Positions 10,921 to 18,709 of a stretch of 33,060 nt of DNA are shown one piece after another. The translations under genes were made by a program, and so were the position numbers. The first letter of the stretch is position 1. Every line of letters begins with the position of its first letter. Source of the DNA: Arthrobacter sp. (GTDB lineage: Bacteria > Actinomycetota > Actinomycetes > Actinomycetales > Micrococcaceae); assembly GCA_029257465.1 (NCBI GenBank), contig JARIBG010000138.1:1-33060 (forward strand), given 5' to 3'. Below the pieces are notes generated by a model. The model worked only from the letters and a program-made list of their open reading frames with translations, did no database searches and had not been told where the DNA came from.

Positions 10921-11163
10921 TGATCCTCCGGAGATGGTGGCGGGCAGCCGCAGGGGCCGAGTTCTGTCGCCATCCTACGACGTGGGCAGGAGTCTCCCCG
11001 CTCCCGACGGCGAAAGCGTCAGAGGGTGGTTGCTACTGTTGACGTGCACCCGGCAGCGATCGACGTTTCCGGGTCTTTGTGCTGTCCTGCCCGCCCCCAG
11101 CCCCACATCGTGTCGGAGGCGGACCGGCGGATGGGACGAACCACTGCCTGAGGAGCCCACCAC
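10921..11163. promoter_or_regulatory. Divergent intergenic region DUF2505 / mfd
   Basis: This stretch must hold promoters for both directions. On the plus strand TACTGT (about 11033-11038) fits TANNNT but has no good -35; it would leave an mfd leader of over 100 nt. No strong palindrome or conserved RNA structure was seen. The mfd ribosome binding site GAGGAG is at 11150-11155. Confidence 0.3.
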
Positions 11164-14100
11164 ATGAGCCTGAACGGATTGCGCGCTGCGCTCGCCGAGG
11201 ACGCGTCGTATGCACGTGTCCGCACCAACGCCTCCCGCCCGGTGGACCAGCGCAGCGCTGACCTCCAGATCGGGGCACCGACCGGGATGCGCGCTCCGCT
11301 GATCACCGAGATGGTCGAGGGCATGGCGGCGCTCGGGGCCACCACGGACGGCGCCGGCCCTCCGGTCGTCCTCGCCATCACCGCGACAGGCCGTGAGGCG
11401 GAGGATCTCGCTGCGGCTCTTCGCAGCTATCTGCCCGAGACAGCGATCGAGGAGTTCCCGAGCTGGGAGACGCTGCCCCACGAGCGGCTCTCGCCGAGAT
11501 CCGACACCGTGGGCCGCCGCCTGTCGGTGCTGCGGCGGCTCGCCCATCCCGAGGGTGAACCCATCAGGGTCATCACGGCGCCCGTCCGAGCCGTCGTCCA
11601 GCCGCTCGTCGCCGGTCTCGGCGAGCTCGAACCCGTCTCGCTGAAGGTCGGCGACGAGGTGGCCTTCTCCGCCGTCGTGCAGTCCCTCGCCGACGCGGCC
11701 TATGCGCGCGTGGACATGGTCACGCACCGCGGCGAGTTCGCCGTCCGCGGCGGCATCATCGATGTGTTCCCGCCCACCGAGGACCACCCCGTCCGCATCG
11801 ACTTCTTCGGCGACGAGGTGGACCAGATGCGCTGGTTCGCTGTCGCGGACCAGCGCTCGCTGACCTCCGGGGAGCCACCGGTGGCGCTCTACGCCCCGCC
11901 GTGCCGTGAGATCCTCATCACACCGGCGGTGATGTCCCGTGCCGCGAAGCTTCGCTCCGAGCTCCCTGCAGCGGCGGACATGCTGGAGAAGATCGCCGGG
12001 GGGATCGCCGTCGAGGGCATGGAGTCCCTCGCGCCGGTGCTCGTCGACGCCATGGTTCCCTTCGCGGATCAGCTGCCGCCCGGGTCGATCGCCGTCGTCA
12101 TCGAGCCCGAGAAGGTGCGCACGCGCGCCCATGATCTCGCGGCCACGAACGAGGAGTTCCTGGCAGCCGCGTGGTCCACGGCGTCCGACGGCGGGGCCGC
12201 GCCGCTCGATCTCGGCGAGGGGCTGGGGCTCGATCTCCAGGAGGCCAGCTTCCGCTCGCTCACCGACACGCGCTCGAGCATGCTCGCGAACGCCGTCGCC
12301 TGGTGGGGTATCACGTCCTTCGGGGCGGACGAGGAGCTCAGCGACGTCGACAGTTTCAGTCTGCATGCACGGGAACCACGCGGCTACCAGGGCGACGTGG
12401 CCGAGATGATGGACTTCATCGGCGGCAAGGTGCGGGACCAGTGGCGCGTGGTGGTCGTCACGGAGGGCCCCGGGCCTGCGCAGCGCCTCGCCGAGCTGTT
12501 CCACGACAACGACATCCCCTCCCGCACGGTGGAGTCCCTGCAGGACTCGCCGCTTCCGGGCATCATCGAGATCACGACGGCGTGTGCCGGACGCGGCTTC
12601 GTGGTGGACGGACTCAGGATGGGCCTGCTCACGGAGGCGGATCTGCTCGGGCGGACCAGTGCCGCCGGAACGCGCGACATGCGGAAGCTTCCCTCCCGCC
12701 GGCGCAACGCGGTGGACCCGCTGCAGCTCAAGGAGGGCGACTTCGTGGTCCACGAGCAGCACGGTGTGGCGAGATTCGTCGAACTGATGCAGCGCTCCAC
12801 CGGGGCAGGCCCCACCCGGACCACGCGCGAGTACCTCGTCCTCGAATACGCGCCCTCGAAGCGCGGTGCGCCCGGAGACCGCCTCTTCGTGCCGACCGAT
12901 CAGCTGGACCAGGTGACCCGCTACGTCGGTGGTGATGCTCCTGCGCTGAGCAAGATGGGCGGCTCGGACTGGAGCAGGACGAAGAACCATGCGCGCAAGG
13001 CCGTCAAGGAGATCGCCGGTGAGCTGATCCGGCTGTACTCGGCGCGCATGGCCTCCCGCGGTCATGCGTTCGGCCCCGACACGCCGTGGCAGCGAGAACT
13101 CGAGGAGGCATTCCCCTACGTCGAGACCCCGGATCAGCTGACCACCATCAACGAGGTCAAGGCCGACATGGAGCGTGAGGTGCCGATGGACCGGCTCGTC
13201 TCCGGCGACGTCGGCTACGGCAAGACCGAGATCGCGGTGCGCGCGGCTTTCAAGGCGGTGCAGGACGGCAAGCAGGTCGCCGTCCTGGTGCCCACCACAC
13301 TGCTGGTGCAGCAGCACTTCGAGACCTTCTCCGAGCGCTTCTCCGGTTTCCCCGTGACCGTCCGGGCGCTGTCGAGATTCCAGACGGCGGGTGAATCGCG
13401 TGAGACGGGCGAGGGGCTCTCCTCCGGCGCGGTCGACGTCGTGATCGGGACTCACCGGCTGCTCTCCAAGGAAGTCTCCTTCAAGGATCTGGGCCTCGTG
13501 ATCGTCGACGAGGAGCAGCGTTTCGGTGTGGAGCACAAGGAGGCGCTCAAGAAGATGCGCACCAACGTGGATGTCCTGGCGATGAGCGCGACGCCGATCC
13601 CACGGACGCTCGAGATGTCGCTGACGGGAATCCGTGAGACCTCGACGCTCGCCACCCCGCCCGAGGAACGCCACCCCGTCCTCACCTACGTGGGCCCGTA
13701 CACGGACAAGCAGGCCTCCGCCGCCATCCGCCGCGAACTGATGCGCGAGGGGCAGGTGTTCTTCGTGCACAACCGGGTCTCCTCGATCGATCGCACCGCC
13801 GCCCAGCTGCGGGAACTCGTCCCGGAGGCACGCATCGCCGTGGCACACGGGCAGATGACGGAGTCCCGGCTCGAGCAGATCATCGTCGACTTCTGGGAGA
13901 AGCGCTTCGACGTCCTGGTCTGCACCACGATCATCGAGACGGGCCTGGACATCTCCAACGCCAACACACTGATCGTGGATCGCGCCGACTCCTACGGGCT
14001 CTCGCAGCTCCACCAGCTCCGGGGCCGGGTGGGCCGCGGGCGCGAGCGCGCCTACGCCTACTTCCTCTATCCGTCCGAGAAGCCGCTCGGGGAGGTGGCG

Positions 14101-14760
14101 CTCGAACGATTGAAGGCGGTCGCCGCGCACAACGAGCTCGGCGCGGGCATGCAGCTGGCCCTGAAGGATCTGGAGATCCGCGGGGCGGGGAACATGCTGG
14201 GCGGGGAGCAGTCGGGTCATATCCAGGGTGTCGGTTTCGACCTCTACATCCGGCTCGTCGGCGAGGCGGTCGCCTCCTTCCGGGGTGAGGCGGAGCAGAA
14301 GGCGGCGGAGATGAAGATCGAGCTGCCCGTCAACGCGCACCTGCCGCACGACTACGTACCGGGGGAGCGGCTCCGCCTCGAGGCGTATCGCAAGCTGGCC
14401 TCCGCCGTGACGGGCGAGGCGATCGATGCGGTGGTCGCCGAACTGCAGGACCGTTACGGTGAGCCCCCTGCGGCGGTGGACAATCTCATCGCCGTCGCGC
14501 GCTTCCGGGTAGCAGCCCGTGCGCTCGGTCTGACGGACGTGGCACTGCAGGGGAACTTCATCAAGTTCTCACCGGCCGAGCTGCCCGAGTCGAAGCAGCT
14601 GCGCCTCGCGCGGCTGTACCCGGGGGCCACGATCAAGCCGGCCCTGAACGCAGTGCTCGTACCCAAGCCGAAGACGGCGCGGATCGGCGGACGCGATCTG
14701 GTGGACGCCGATATCCTCGCCTGGGCCGGCACCGTCCTCGACACCGTCTTCACGCCCTGA
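11164..14760 (+). CDS. mfd: Transcription-repair coupling factor Mfd
   Basis: A 1198-residue DNA translocase that removes RNA polymerase stalled at lesions and recruits UvrA for nucleotide excision repair. The N-terminal third is UvrB-like (EEFPSWETLPHERLSPRSD typical). The RNA-polymerase-interacting domain begins near residue 518 (LKEGDFVVHEQHGVARF then REYLVLEYA). The RecG-like helicase core shows Walker A GDVGYGKTE (681-689), Walker B VDEEQRFG (781-788), SATPIPRTL, VFFVHNRV, TTIIETGLDISNANTLI and motif VI QLRGRVGRG (951-959). The C-terminal TRCF domain carries VPGERLRLEAYRKLA and YGEPPAAVDNL. Length is normal. ATG 11164 follows GAGGAG by 8 nt. A long open frame on the opposite strand is a codon-bias shadow. 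Confidence 0.97.
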   Translation: MSLNGLRAALAEDASYARVRTNASRPVDQRSADLQIGAPTGMRAPLITEMVEGMAALGATTDGAGPPVVLAITATGREAEDLAAALRSYLPETAIEEFPSWETLPHERLSPRSDTVGRRLSVLRRLAHPEGEPIRVITAPVRAVVQPLVAGLGELEPVSLKVGDEVAFSAVVQSLADAAYARVDMVTHRGEFAVRGGIIDVFPPTEDHPVRIDFFGDEVDQMRWFAVADQRSLTSGEPPVALYAPPCREILITPAVMSRAAKLRSELPAAADMLEKIAGGIAVEGMESLAPVLVDAMVPFADQLPPGSIAVVIEPEKVRTRAHDLAATNEEFLAAAWSTASDGGAAPLDLGEGLGLDLQEASFRSLTDTRSSMLANAVAWWGITSFGADEELSDVDSFSLHAREPRGYQGDVAEMMDFIGGKVRDQWRVVVVTEGPGPAQRLAELFHDNDIPSRTVESLQDSPLPGIIEITTACAGRGFVVDGLRMGLLTEADLLGRTSAAGTRDMRKLPSRRRNAVDPLQLKEGDFVVHEQHGVARFVELMQRSTGAGPTRTTREYLVLEYAPSKRGAPGDRLFVPTDQLDQVTRYVGGDAPALSKMGGSDWSRTKNHARKAVKEIAGELIRLYSARMASRGHAFGPDTPWQRELEEAFPYVETPDQLTTINEVKADMEREVPMDRLVSGDVGYGKTEIAVRAAFKAVQDGKQVAVLVPTTLLVQQHFETFSERFSGFPVTVRALSRFQTAGESRETGEGLSSGAVDVVIGTHRLLSKEVSFKDLGLVIVDEEQRFGVEHKEALKKMRTNVDVLAMSATPIPRTLEMSLTGIRETSTLATPPEERHPVLTYVGPYTDKQASAAIRRELMREGQVFFVHNRVSSIDRTAAQLRELVPEARIAVAHGQMTESRLEQIIVDFWEKRFDVLVCTTIIETGLDISNANTLIVDRADSYGLSQLHQLRGRVGRGRERAYAYFLYPSEKPLGEVALERLKAVAAHNELGAGMQLALKDLEIRGAGNMLGGEQSGHIQGVGFDLYIRLVGEAVASFRGEAEQKAAEMKIELPVNAHLPHDYVPGERLRLEAYRKLASAVTGEAIDAVVAELQDRYGEPPAAVDNLIAVARFRVAARALGLTDVALQGNFIKFSPAELPESKQLRLARLYPGATIKPALNAVLVPKPKTARIGGRDLVDADILAWAGTVLDTVFTP

Positions 14761-14806
14761 GCGCCGGTTCGCCGCAGTAGGAGCGCTGCTTCATCGAGCA
14801 ACGCCT

Positions 14807-14841
14807 GAAGGAGGCCGTCCCCGCCGGGGACGGCCTCCTTC
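14807..14841. terminator. Strong bidirectional hairpin after mfd
   Basis: A perfect 16-bp inverted repeat GAAGGAGGCCGTCCCC / GGGGACGGCCTCCTTC with a GCC loop, 47 nt after the mfd stop and 47 nt before the stop of the convergent small membrane protein gene. Short T and A tracts at the ends are only two bases, but the symmetric, convergent placement makes a shared terminator likely. Confidence 0.85.
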
Positions 14842-14887
14842 GATCGACCGGGTGCTCGTGGCGACGCCGTCGTGCATGCTCAGCTCA

Positions 14888-15187
14888 TCAGGAACTGACG
14901 CCCGCCGATGTCTCCTTGGCGTCGCTCTGCTTGCCCTCGGCGAGGTCGTAGCCGGTATCGGCCCGCCCGATGATCCCCTGCGGGATGAAGAACGCGATGA
15001 ACGCGAGGACGACGATGGCGCCCATGGGCCAGATGTTGTCCGGCCTGAACCAGCTCAGGAGGTACACACCGAGCACGAACATGCCGAACATGATGACGAA
15101 GACGATGATGTTCTCGACCAGGTGGCCCTTGCCGGCGTGCTCCGGCTCGTGCTCGCGCCCCTGCGCGGTGATGGCTTCGTGTGACAT
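14888..15187 (-). CDS. Small two-helix membrane protein, function unknown
   Basis: A 99-residue protein with a His/Glu-rich N-terminus (MSHEAITAQGREHEPEHAGKGHLVEN), two membrane helices (about 24-45 and 54-72, joined by WFRPDNIWPM) and a polar tail. I do not recognise a named family. The ATG at 15187 follows GAGGAG with 5 nt spacing, so translation is well supported. It follows deoC on the same strand after 66 nt that contain a 15-bp tandem repeat, so it may be cotranscribed with the nucleoside-catabolism genes. Nothing in its sequence suggests a link to nucleosides. Confidence 0.75.
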   Translation of the reverse strand: MSHEAITAQGREHEPEHAGKGHLVENIIVFVIMFGMFVLGVYLLSWFRPDNIWPMGAIVVLAFIAFFIPQGIIGRADTGYDLAEGKQSDAKETSAGVSS

Positions 15188-15216
15188 GTGCTCTCCTCGA
15201 CTTCCCTGACGTGACG

Positions 15217-15258
15217 GTCCTGCTCGGTGCTGTCCTGCTCGGTGCTGTCCTGCTCAGT
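15217..15258. repeat. 15-bp tandem repeat, about 2.7 copies, at the deoC 3' end
   Basis: On the plus strand GTCCTGCTCGGTGCT occurs twice exactly (15217-15231, 15232-15246) and a third copy starts at 15247 and diverges after GTCCTGCTC. The third copy contains the deoC stop codon (15254-15256, minus strand). The repeats fill most of the spacer between deoC and the small membrane protein gene. Confidence 0.9.
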
Positions 15259-15934
15259 AGGCAGCACTGCTTCGCTCACCCCTAACGATAGCGACTCCGG
15301 AGCTCGCGCCGATACGTGTTGCTCCGGCCTCGATCAGGGCGCGCGCGTCCGCGAGGGAGCGAACCCCACCCGAGGCCTTGACGCCGAGCTCGGGGCCGAC
15401 GGCCCGGCGCATGAGAGCGACATCGTCGACCGACGCCCCTCCTCCGTTGAATCCCGTGGACGTCTTCACGAAGTCCGCCCCTGCCTCCACCGCTGCCTCG
15501 CAGGCGAGGACCTTCTGCTCGTCGGTGAGCAGGGAGGTCTCGATGATGACCTTCAGTACGGCCCCCTGGTCGTGCACGACGTCGGCCACGGCGCCGATGT
15601 CCCGGACCAGGCTCTCCTTCTCCCCGGCGCGCGCCGCTGCGACGTCGATGACCATGTCGATCTCGTCGGCGCCGTCCGCGACCGCGCCGCGGGCCTCGAA
15701 CACCTTCACCTCCGTGGTCGTGGCGCCGAGTGGGAACCCGATCACGGAACAGGTGAGGACATCGCTGTCCTTGACCATGGTGTGCACGGTGCTGACCCAC
15801 AGGGGATTCACGCACACGGCCTTGAACGAGTACTCGACCGCCTCCCGGCACAGCGTGAGGATCTGCTCACGGCTTGCGTCGGGCTTGAGCAGGGTGTGGT
15901 CGATATAGCTGGCGAGGGAGGCATCGGTAGGCAT
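15254..15934 (-). CDS. deoC: Deoxyribose-phosphate aldolase
   Basis: A 226-residue class I aldolase that splits 2-deoxyribose 5-phosphate into acetaldehyde and glyceraldehyde 3-phosphate. Signatures are YIDHTLLKPD at the N-terminus, SVIGFPLGATTTEVK, DEIDMVIDV, LKVIIETSLLT, the Schiff-base lysine in DFVKTSTGF (K157) and VKASGGVR. Length is normal for the family. The ATG at 15934 was chosen because GGAAGGATGG precedes it and the conserved N-terminus begins right after; the open frame extends 58 codons upstream without conservation. It lies 53 nt after the phospho-sugar mutase, downstream of purine nucleoside phosphorylase, and would complete the route from deoxynucleoside to central metabolism. 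Confidence 0.95.
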   Translation of the reverse strand: MPTDASLASYIDHTLLKPDASREQILTLCREAVEYSFKAVCVNPLWVSTVHTMVKDSDVLTCSVIGFPLGATTTEVKVFEARGAVADGADEIDMVIDVAAARAGEKESLVRDIGAVADVVHDQGAVLKVIIETSLLTDEQKVLACEAAVEAGADFVKTSTGFNGGGASVDDVALMRRAVGPELGVKASGGVRSLADARALIEAGATRIGASSGVAIVRGERSSAAY

Positions 15935-15987
15935 GATTCCATCCTTCCATGTCCACCGGCCGGTTCGGATGATCGGGAGGCGACTCG

Positions 15988-17724
15988 TCAGAGACCGAGC
16001 GCCCGCGCGACGTCGGCCTTCACGGTCTCGAGCCGCCGTCGTGCCGTGTCCTTGGCGCCGGCGAGATCGGCTCGGGACCCGACGGGTTCCACGGTCTCCA
16101 GATAGCACTTGAGCTTCGGCTCGGTACCGCTGGGCCTGATGATGACGCGGGTGGCGTCCTCGGTCAGATACAGCAGGCCGTCCGTCGGTGGGAGCTGGGT
16201 CGAACCGTCGGCGAGATCCTCGGCCACCCGGACCGGTGACTGCGCCAGGGAGGACGGCGGATCCTGTCGCAGTCCGGTCATCATCACTCCCAGCAGATCC
16301 AGCGAGTCGACCCGCACCGAGAGCTGATCGGAGGCGTGCACGCCGTGGACCAGATAGGCATCGTCCAGCAGGTCGAACAGCGTGCGCCCGCCGGCCCGGG
16401 TGGTGGCGGCGAGTTCGGCCAGGAGCAGCGCCGCGGAGATGCCGTCCTTGTCCCGGACGAGCTCGGGTGCCACGCAGTAGCCGAGTGCCTCCTCGTACCC
16501 GAACGAGAGATCATGCACGCGAGCGATCCACTTGAATCCGGTGAGCGTGGCGACGTGCTCGATCCCGGATGCACGGGCGATGCTGCCCAGCAGGCGGGAG
16601 GAGACGATCGAGTTGGCGAAGACCACCGGGCTGTCCAGGCCGGCCCGGGTCGAATCTGCGCCGGTGACGCGCGCGGCCAGATGCAGGCCGAGCAGCGTCC
16701 CCACCTCGTCGCCGCGGAGCATGCGCCAGGCGCCGGTGGAGGGCTCGCGTGCGGCGAGGGCCACGCGATCGGCGTCGGGGTCGTTGGCGATCACGAGATC
16801 GGCGTCGACCCGGGCGGCGGTCTCGAGCGCGAGATCGAGGGCGCCGGGTTCCTCCGGATTGGGGAAGGCGACGGTGGGGAAGTCCGGATCGGGGTGGGCC
16901 TGGCGCTCGACGACGGTGACGTCGTCGAACCCGGCGGTCGCGAGGACCGACAGCGCCGTCCTGCCGCCCACACCGTGGAGCGGGGTGAGCACGATCCGCA
17001 GGTCCCGGTCGGTGAGTGCGGGGTCGGTCAGTGCCGAGACCGATGCGACGTAGTCGGTCTCGATGTTCTCGGGCAGGACCGTCCAACCGCCGGTGGCGAG
17101 TTCCACGTCGCCGATGTCATCGACGGCGTCGATGTGGGCAGCGATCCCGGCGTCGTGCGGAGCCACGATCTGGACCCCGCGTGCGTCCTCCTCGACGGCC
17201 CTGCCGCCGAGATAGACCTTGTAACCGTTGTCCTGCGGCGGATTGTGGCTCGCGGTGACCATGATGCCCACCTCGCACTCCAGGGCGCGGATGGCGTAGG
17301 CGAGCACGGGGGTCGGCAGCTCGCTCGGCATCAGGAATGTCTGGAGGCCGGCCGCCGTGAAGATGGCCGCCGTCTCCTCGGCGAAGATGCGTGAGTTGTG
17401 GCGGGCGTCGAAGCCCACGACGGCGCGCGGCACATAGGCGCCGGCCGCGAGTTCCAGGACGTGGGCGGCGACACCGGCGGCGGCCCGCCGCACCACCACA
17501 CGATTCATGCGGTTCGGTCCGGCGCCGAGCTCGGCGCGCAGGCCCGCCGTCCCGAACGCCAGCGGTCCGGAGAACCGGTCGCGGAGCTCGGACTCCGCTG
17601 CTGCGTCACCCGAGCGCACCCGCAGGATGAGCGACTGCAGCTCGGTGGCGGTCTGCGGATCGGGATCCTGGCCTGCCCACGCAGCACTGGTCGCGAGGAG
17701 TTCATCGAGGTCGGACGTGGTCAT
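15988..17724 (-). CDS. pmmB: Phospho-sugar mutase (PGM/PMM family, PmmB-like)
   Basis: A 578-residue alpha-D-phosphohexomutase-superfamily enzyme that moves a phosphate between C1 and C6 (or C5) of a sugar. The active-site serine lies in MVTASHNPP (S159), the Mg2+ loop is DPDADR, the sugar loop is RGDEVG and the phosphate-binding loop PSGTEPKLKCY is near the C-terminus. The true start is the ATG at 17724 (MTTSDLDELL); the frame stays open further upstream through the PNP gene, which is a shadow. The ribosome binding site is weak. Being between PNP and deoC suggests that it isomerises (deoxy)ribose 1-phosphate to the 5-phosphate, but a glucose or mannose substrate is equally compatible with the motifs. 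The symbol follows the mycobacterial neighbour of deoD. Confidence 0.85.
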   Translation of the reverse strand: MTTSDLDELLATSAAWAGQDPDPQTATELQSLILRVRSGDAAAESELRDRFSGPLAFGTAGLRAELGAGPNRMNRVVVRRAAAGVAAHVLELAAGAYVPRAVVGFDARHNSRIFAEETAAIFTAAGLQTFLMPSELPTPVLAYAIRALECEVGIMVTASHNPPQDNGYKVYLGGRAVEEDARGVQIVAPHDAGIAAHIDAVDDIGDVELATGGWTVLPENIETDYVASVSALTDPALTDRDLRIVLTPLHGVGGRTALSVLATAGFDDVTVVERQAHPDPDFPTVAFPNPEEPGALDLALETAARVDADLVIANDPDADRVALAAREPSTGAWRMLRGDEVGTLLGLHLAARVTGADSTRAGLDSPVVFANSIVSSRLLGSIARASGIEHVATLTGFKWIARVHDLSFGYEEALGYCVAPELVRDKDGISAALLLAELAATTRAGGRTLFDLLDDAYLVHGVHASDQLSVRVDSLDLLGVMMTGLRQDPPSSLAQSPVRVAEDLADGSTQLPPTDGLLYLTEDATRVIIRPSGTEPKLKCYLETVEPVGSRADLAGAKDTARRRLETVKADVARALGL

Positions 17725-17794
17725 GGAGATACCTGTCGGTCGGCGGCCCTGGCGGCCGCGGGTGCGTGGGTGGAAGGACGCGGGCGAGGATCGG

Positions 17795-18595
17795 CTAGAG
17801 CGAGCCGACGATGTCCGCCAGCAGGCGTGAGATACGCGGGCCCGCCTGCACACCGGCCTCGATGACCTCGGCGTGATCGAGTGGTACCGGACTGATGCCG
17901 GCGGCGAGATTGGTGACCAGGGAGATGCCGAAGACCTCCATCCCGGCGTGCCGGGCGGCGATGGCCTCGAGCGCCGTGGACATACCGACCAGATCGGCGC
18001 CGATCTGCTTGGCGTACTGCACCTCGGCGGGGGTCTCGTAGTGCGGGCCGGTGAACTGGGCGTAGACACCCTCCTCGAGGGTCGGATCCACCCGGCGGGC
18101 CACCTCGCGCAGGCGAGGGGAGTACAGGTCGGTCAGATCCACGAAGGTGGCGCCCTCGAGCGGCGATGCCGCGGTCAGATTGATGTGGTCGCTGATGAGC
18201 ACCGGAGTGCCCGGCTGCCAGTGCTCCTGGAGGCCACCGCACCCGTTGGTGAGGATCATCGTCGTCGCGCCTGCGGCAGCGGCGGTGCGCACGCCGTGCA
18301 CCACGGACCGGACACCCTTGCCCTCGTAGAAGTGGGTCCGGGCCCCCAGGACCAGGGCGCGGGAACCGCCCGGCGTCAGGATGGAGCGGACGGTGCCGGT
18401 GTGCCCGACGACGGCGGGGGCCGAGAAGCCCGGGATGTCCGCCGCGTCGAGGGTGTGGGTGGTCTCACCGATCAGATCGGCTGCCTCGCCCCAGCCGGAA
18501 CCGAGAACGAGGGCGGTGTCGTGGTGGTCGATGCCGGTGGCGCGGGCGATGTACCCGGCAGCGTCGCGGGCCAGGTCGAAGGGTTCGTCATTCAC
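17795..18595 (-). CDS. punA: Purine-nucleoside phosphorylase
   Basis: A 266-residue trimeric-type PNP that cleaves inosine or guanosine (and deoxy forms) with phosphate to give base and (deoxy)ribose 1-phosphate. Family signatures are ALVLGSGWGE, VGHTGTVRS, THFYEGK, TNGCGGL, SDHINLT, the substrate-binding GPHYETPAEVQYA and GADLVGMSTALEAIAARHAGMEVFGISLVTNLAAG. The GTG at 18595 was chosen since AGGAGG lies about 12 nt upstream; this spacing is long and an earlier start is not excluded. It is the first gene of a minus-strand unit with the phospho-sugar mutase (70 nt downstream) and deoC, and is divergent from lpdA. Mycobacterial literature calls the same enzyme deoD. Confidence 0.93.
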   Translation of the reverse strand: MNDEPFDLARDAAGYIARATGIDHHDTALVLGSGWGEAADLIGETTHTLDAADIPGFSAPAVVGHTGTVRSILTPGGSRALVLGARTHFYEGKGVRSVVHGVRTAAAAGATTMILTNGCGGLQEHWQPGTPVLISDHINLTAASPLEGATFVDLTDLYSPRLREVARRVDPTLEEGVYAQFTGPHYETPAEVQYAKQIGADLVGMSTALEAIAARHAGMEVFGISLVTNLAAGISPVPLDHAEVIEAGVQAGPRISRLLADIVGSL

Positions 18596-18625
18596 CGTTC
18601 CAACGTACCTCCTCGCGCCGCTGGA

Positions 18626-18648
18626 ACACCCGTCCCGCGGGCGGGTGT
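18626..18648. promoter_or_regulatory. Inverted repeat in the PNP / lpdA divergent region
   Basis: ACACCCG-N9-CGGGTGT, with the spacer itself containing the palindrome CCCGCGGG. It lies 31 nt upstream of the PNP start and about 46 nt upstream of the lpdA -10 element. It could be an operator for either gene or simply a GC-rich hairpin. Confidence 0.35.
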
Positions 18649-18694
18649 CCACTCTTGGGCCCGGCCCGACGCACTGCGTGTCGGAGGCATGAGC

Positions 18695-18709
18695 GATAAT
18701 CGAGGCGTG
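18695..18709 (+). promoter_or_regulatory. -10 element suggesting leaderless lpdA mRNA
   Basis: GATAAT (18695-18700) is followed by six bases and then the GTG start at 18707, so transcription would begin at or next to the start codon. A GGAGG at 18683-18687 is one base from an alternative ATG (18689), too close to serve as a normal ribosome binding site. No clear -35 is seen. Confidence 0.5.

Noticed and set aside
10975-14349. A 1124-codon open frame on the minus strand opposite mfd
   Set aside because: It mirrors the conserved mfd frame; the protein is Arg/His/Leu-rich with no domain, and long antisense frames are expected from the G/C-biased third positions.
17725-18069. N-terminal extension of the phospho-sugar mutase through the PNP gene
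   Set aside because: It overlaps the conserved PNP coding sequence in another frame and has no family similarity; the mutase starts at 17724.
17873-18688. Long upstream extension of the lpdA frame
   Set aside because: It lies opposite PNP; the FAD-binding domain begins only after the GTG at 18707.
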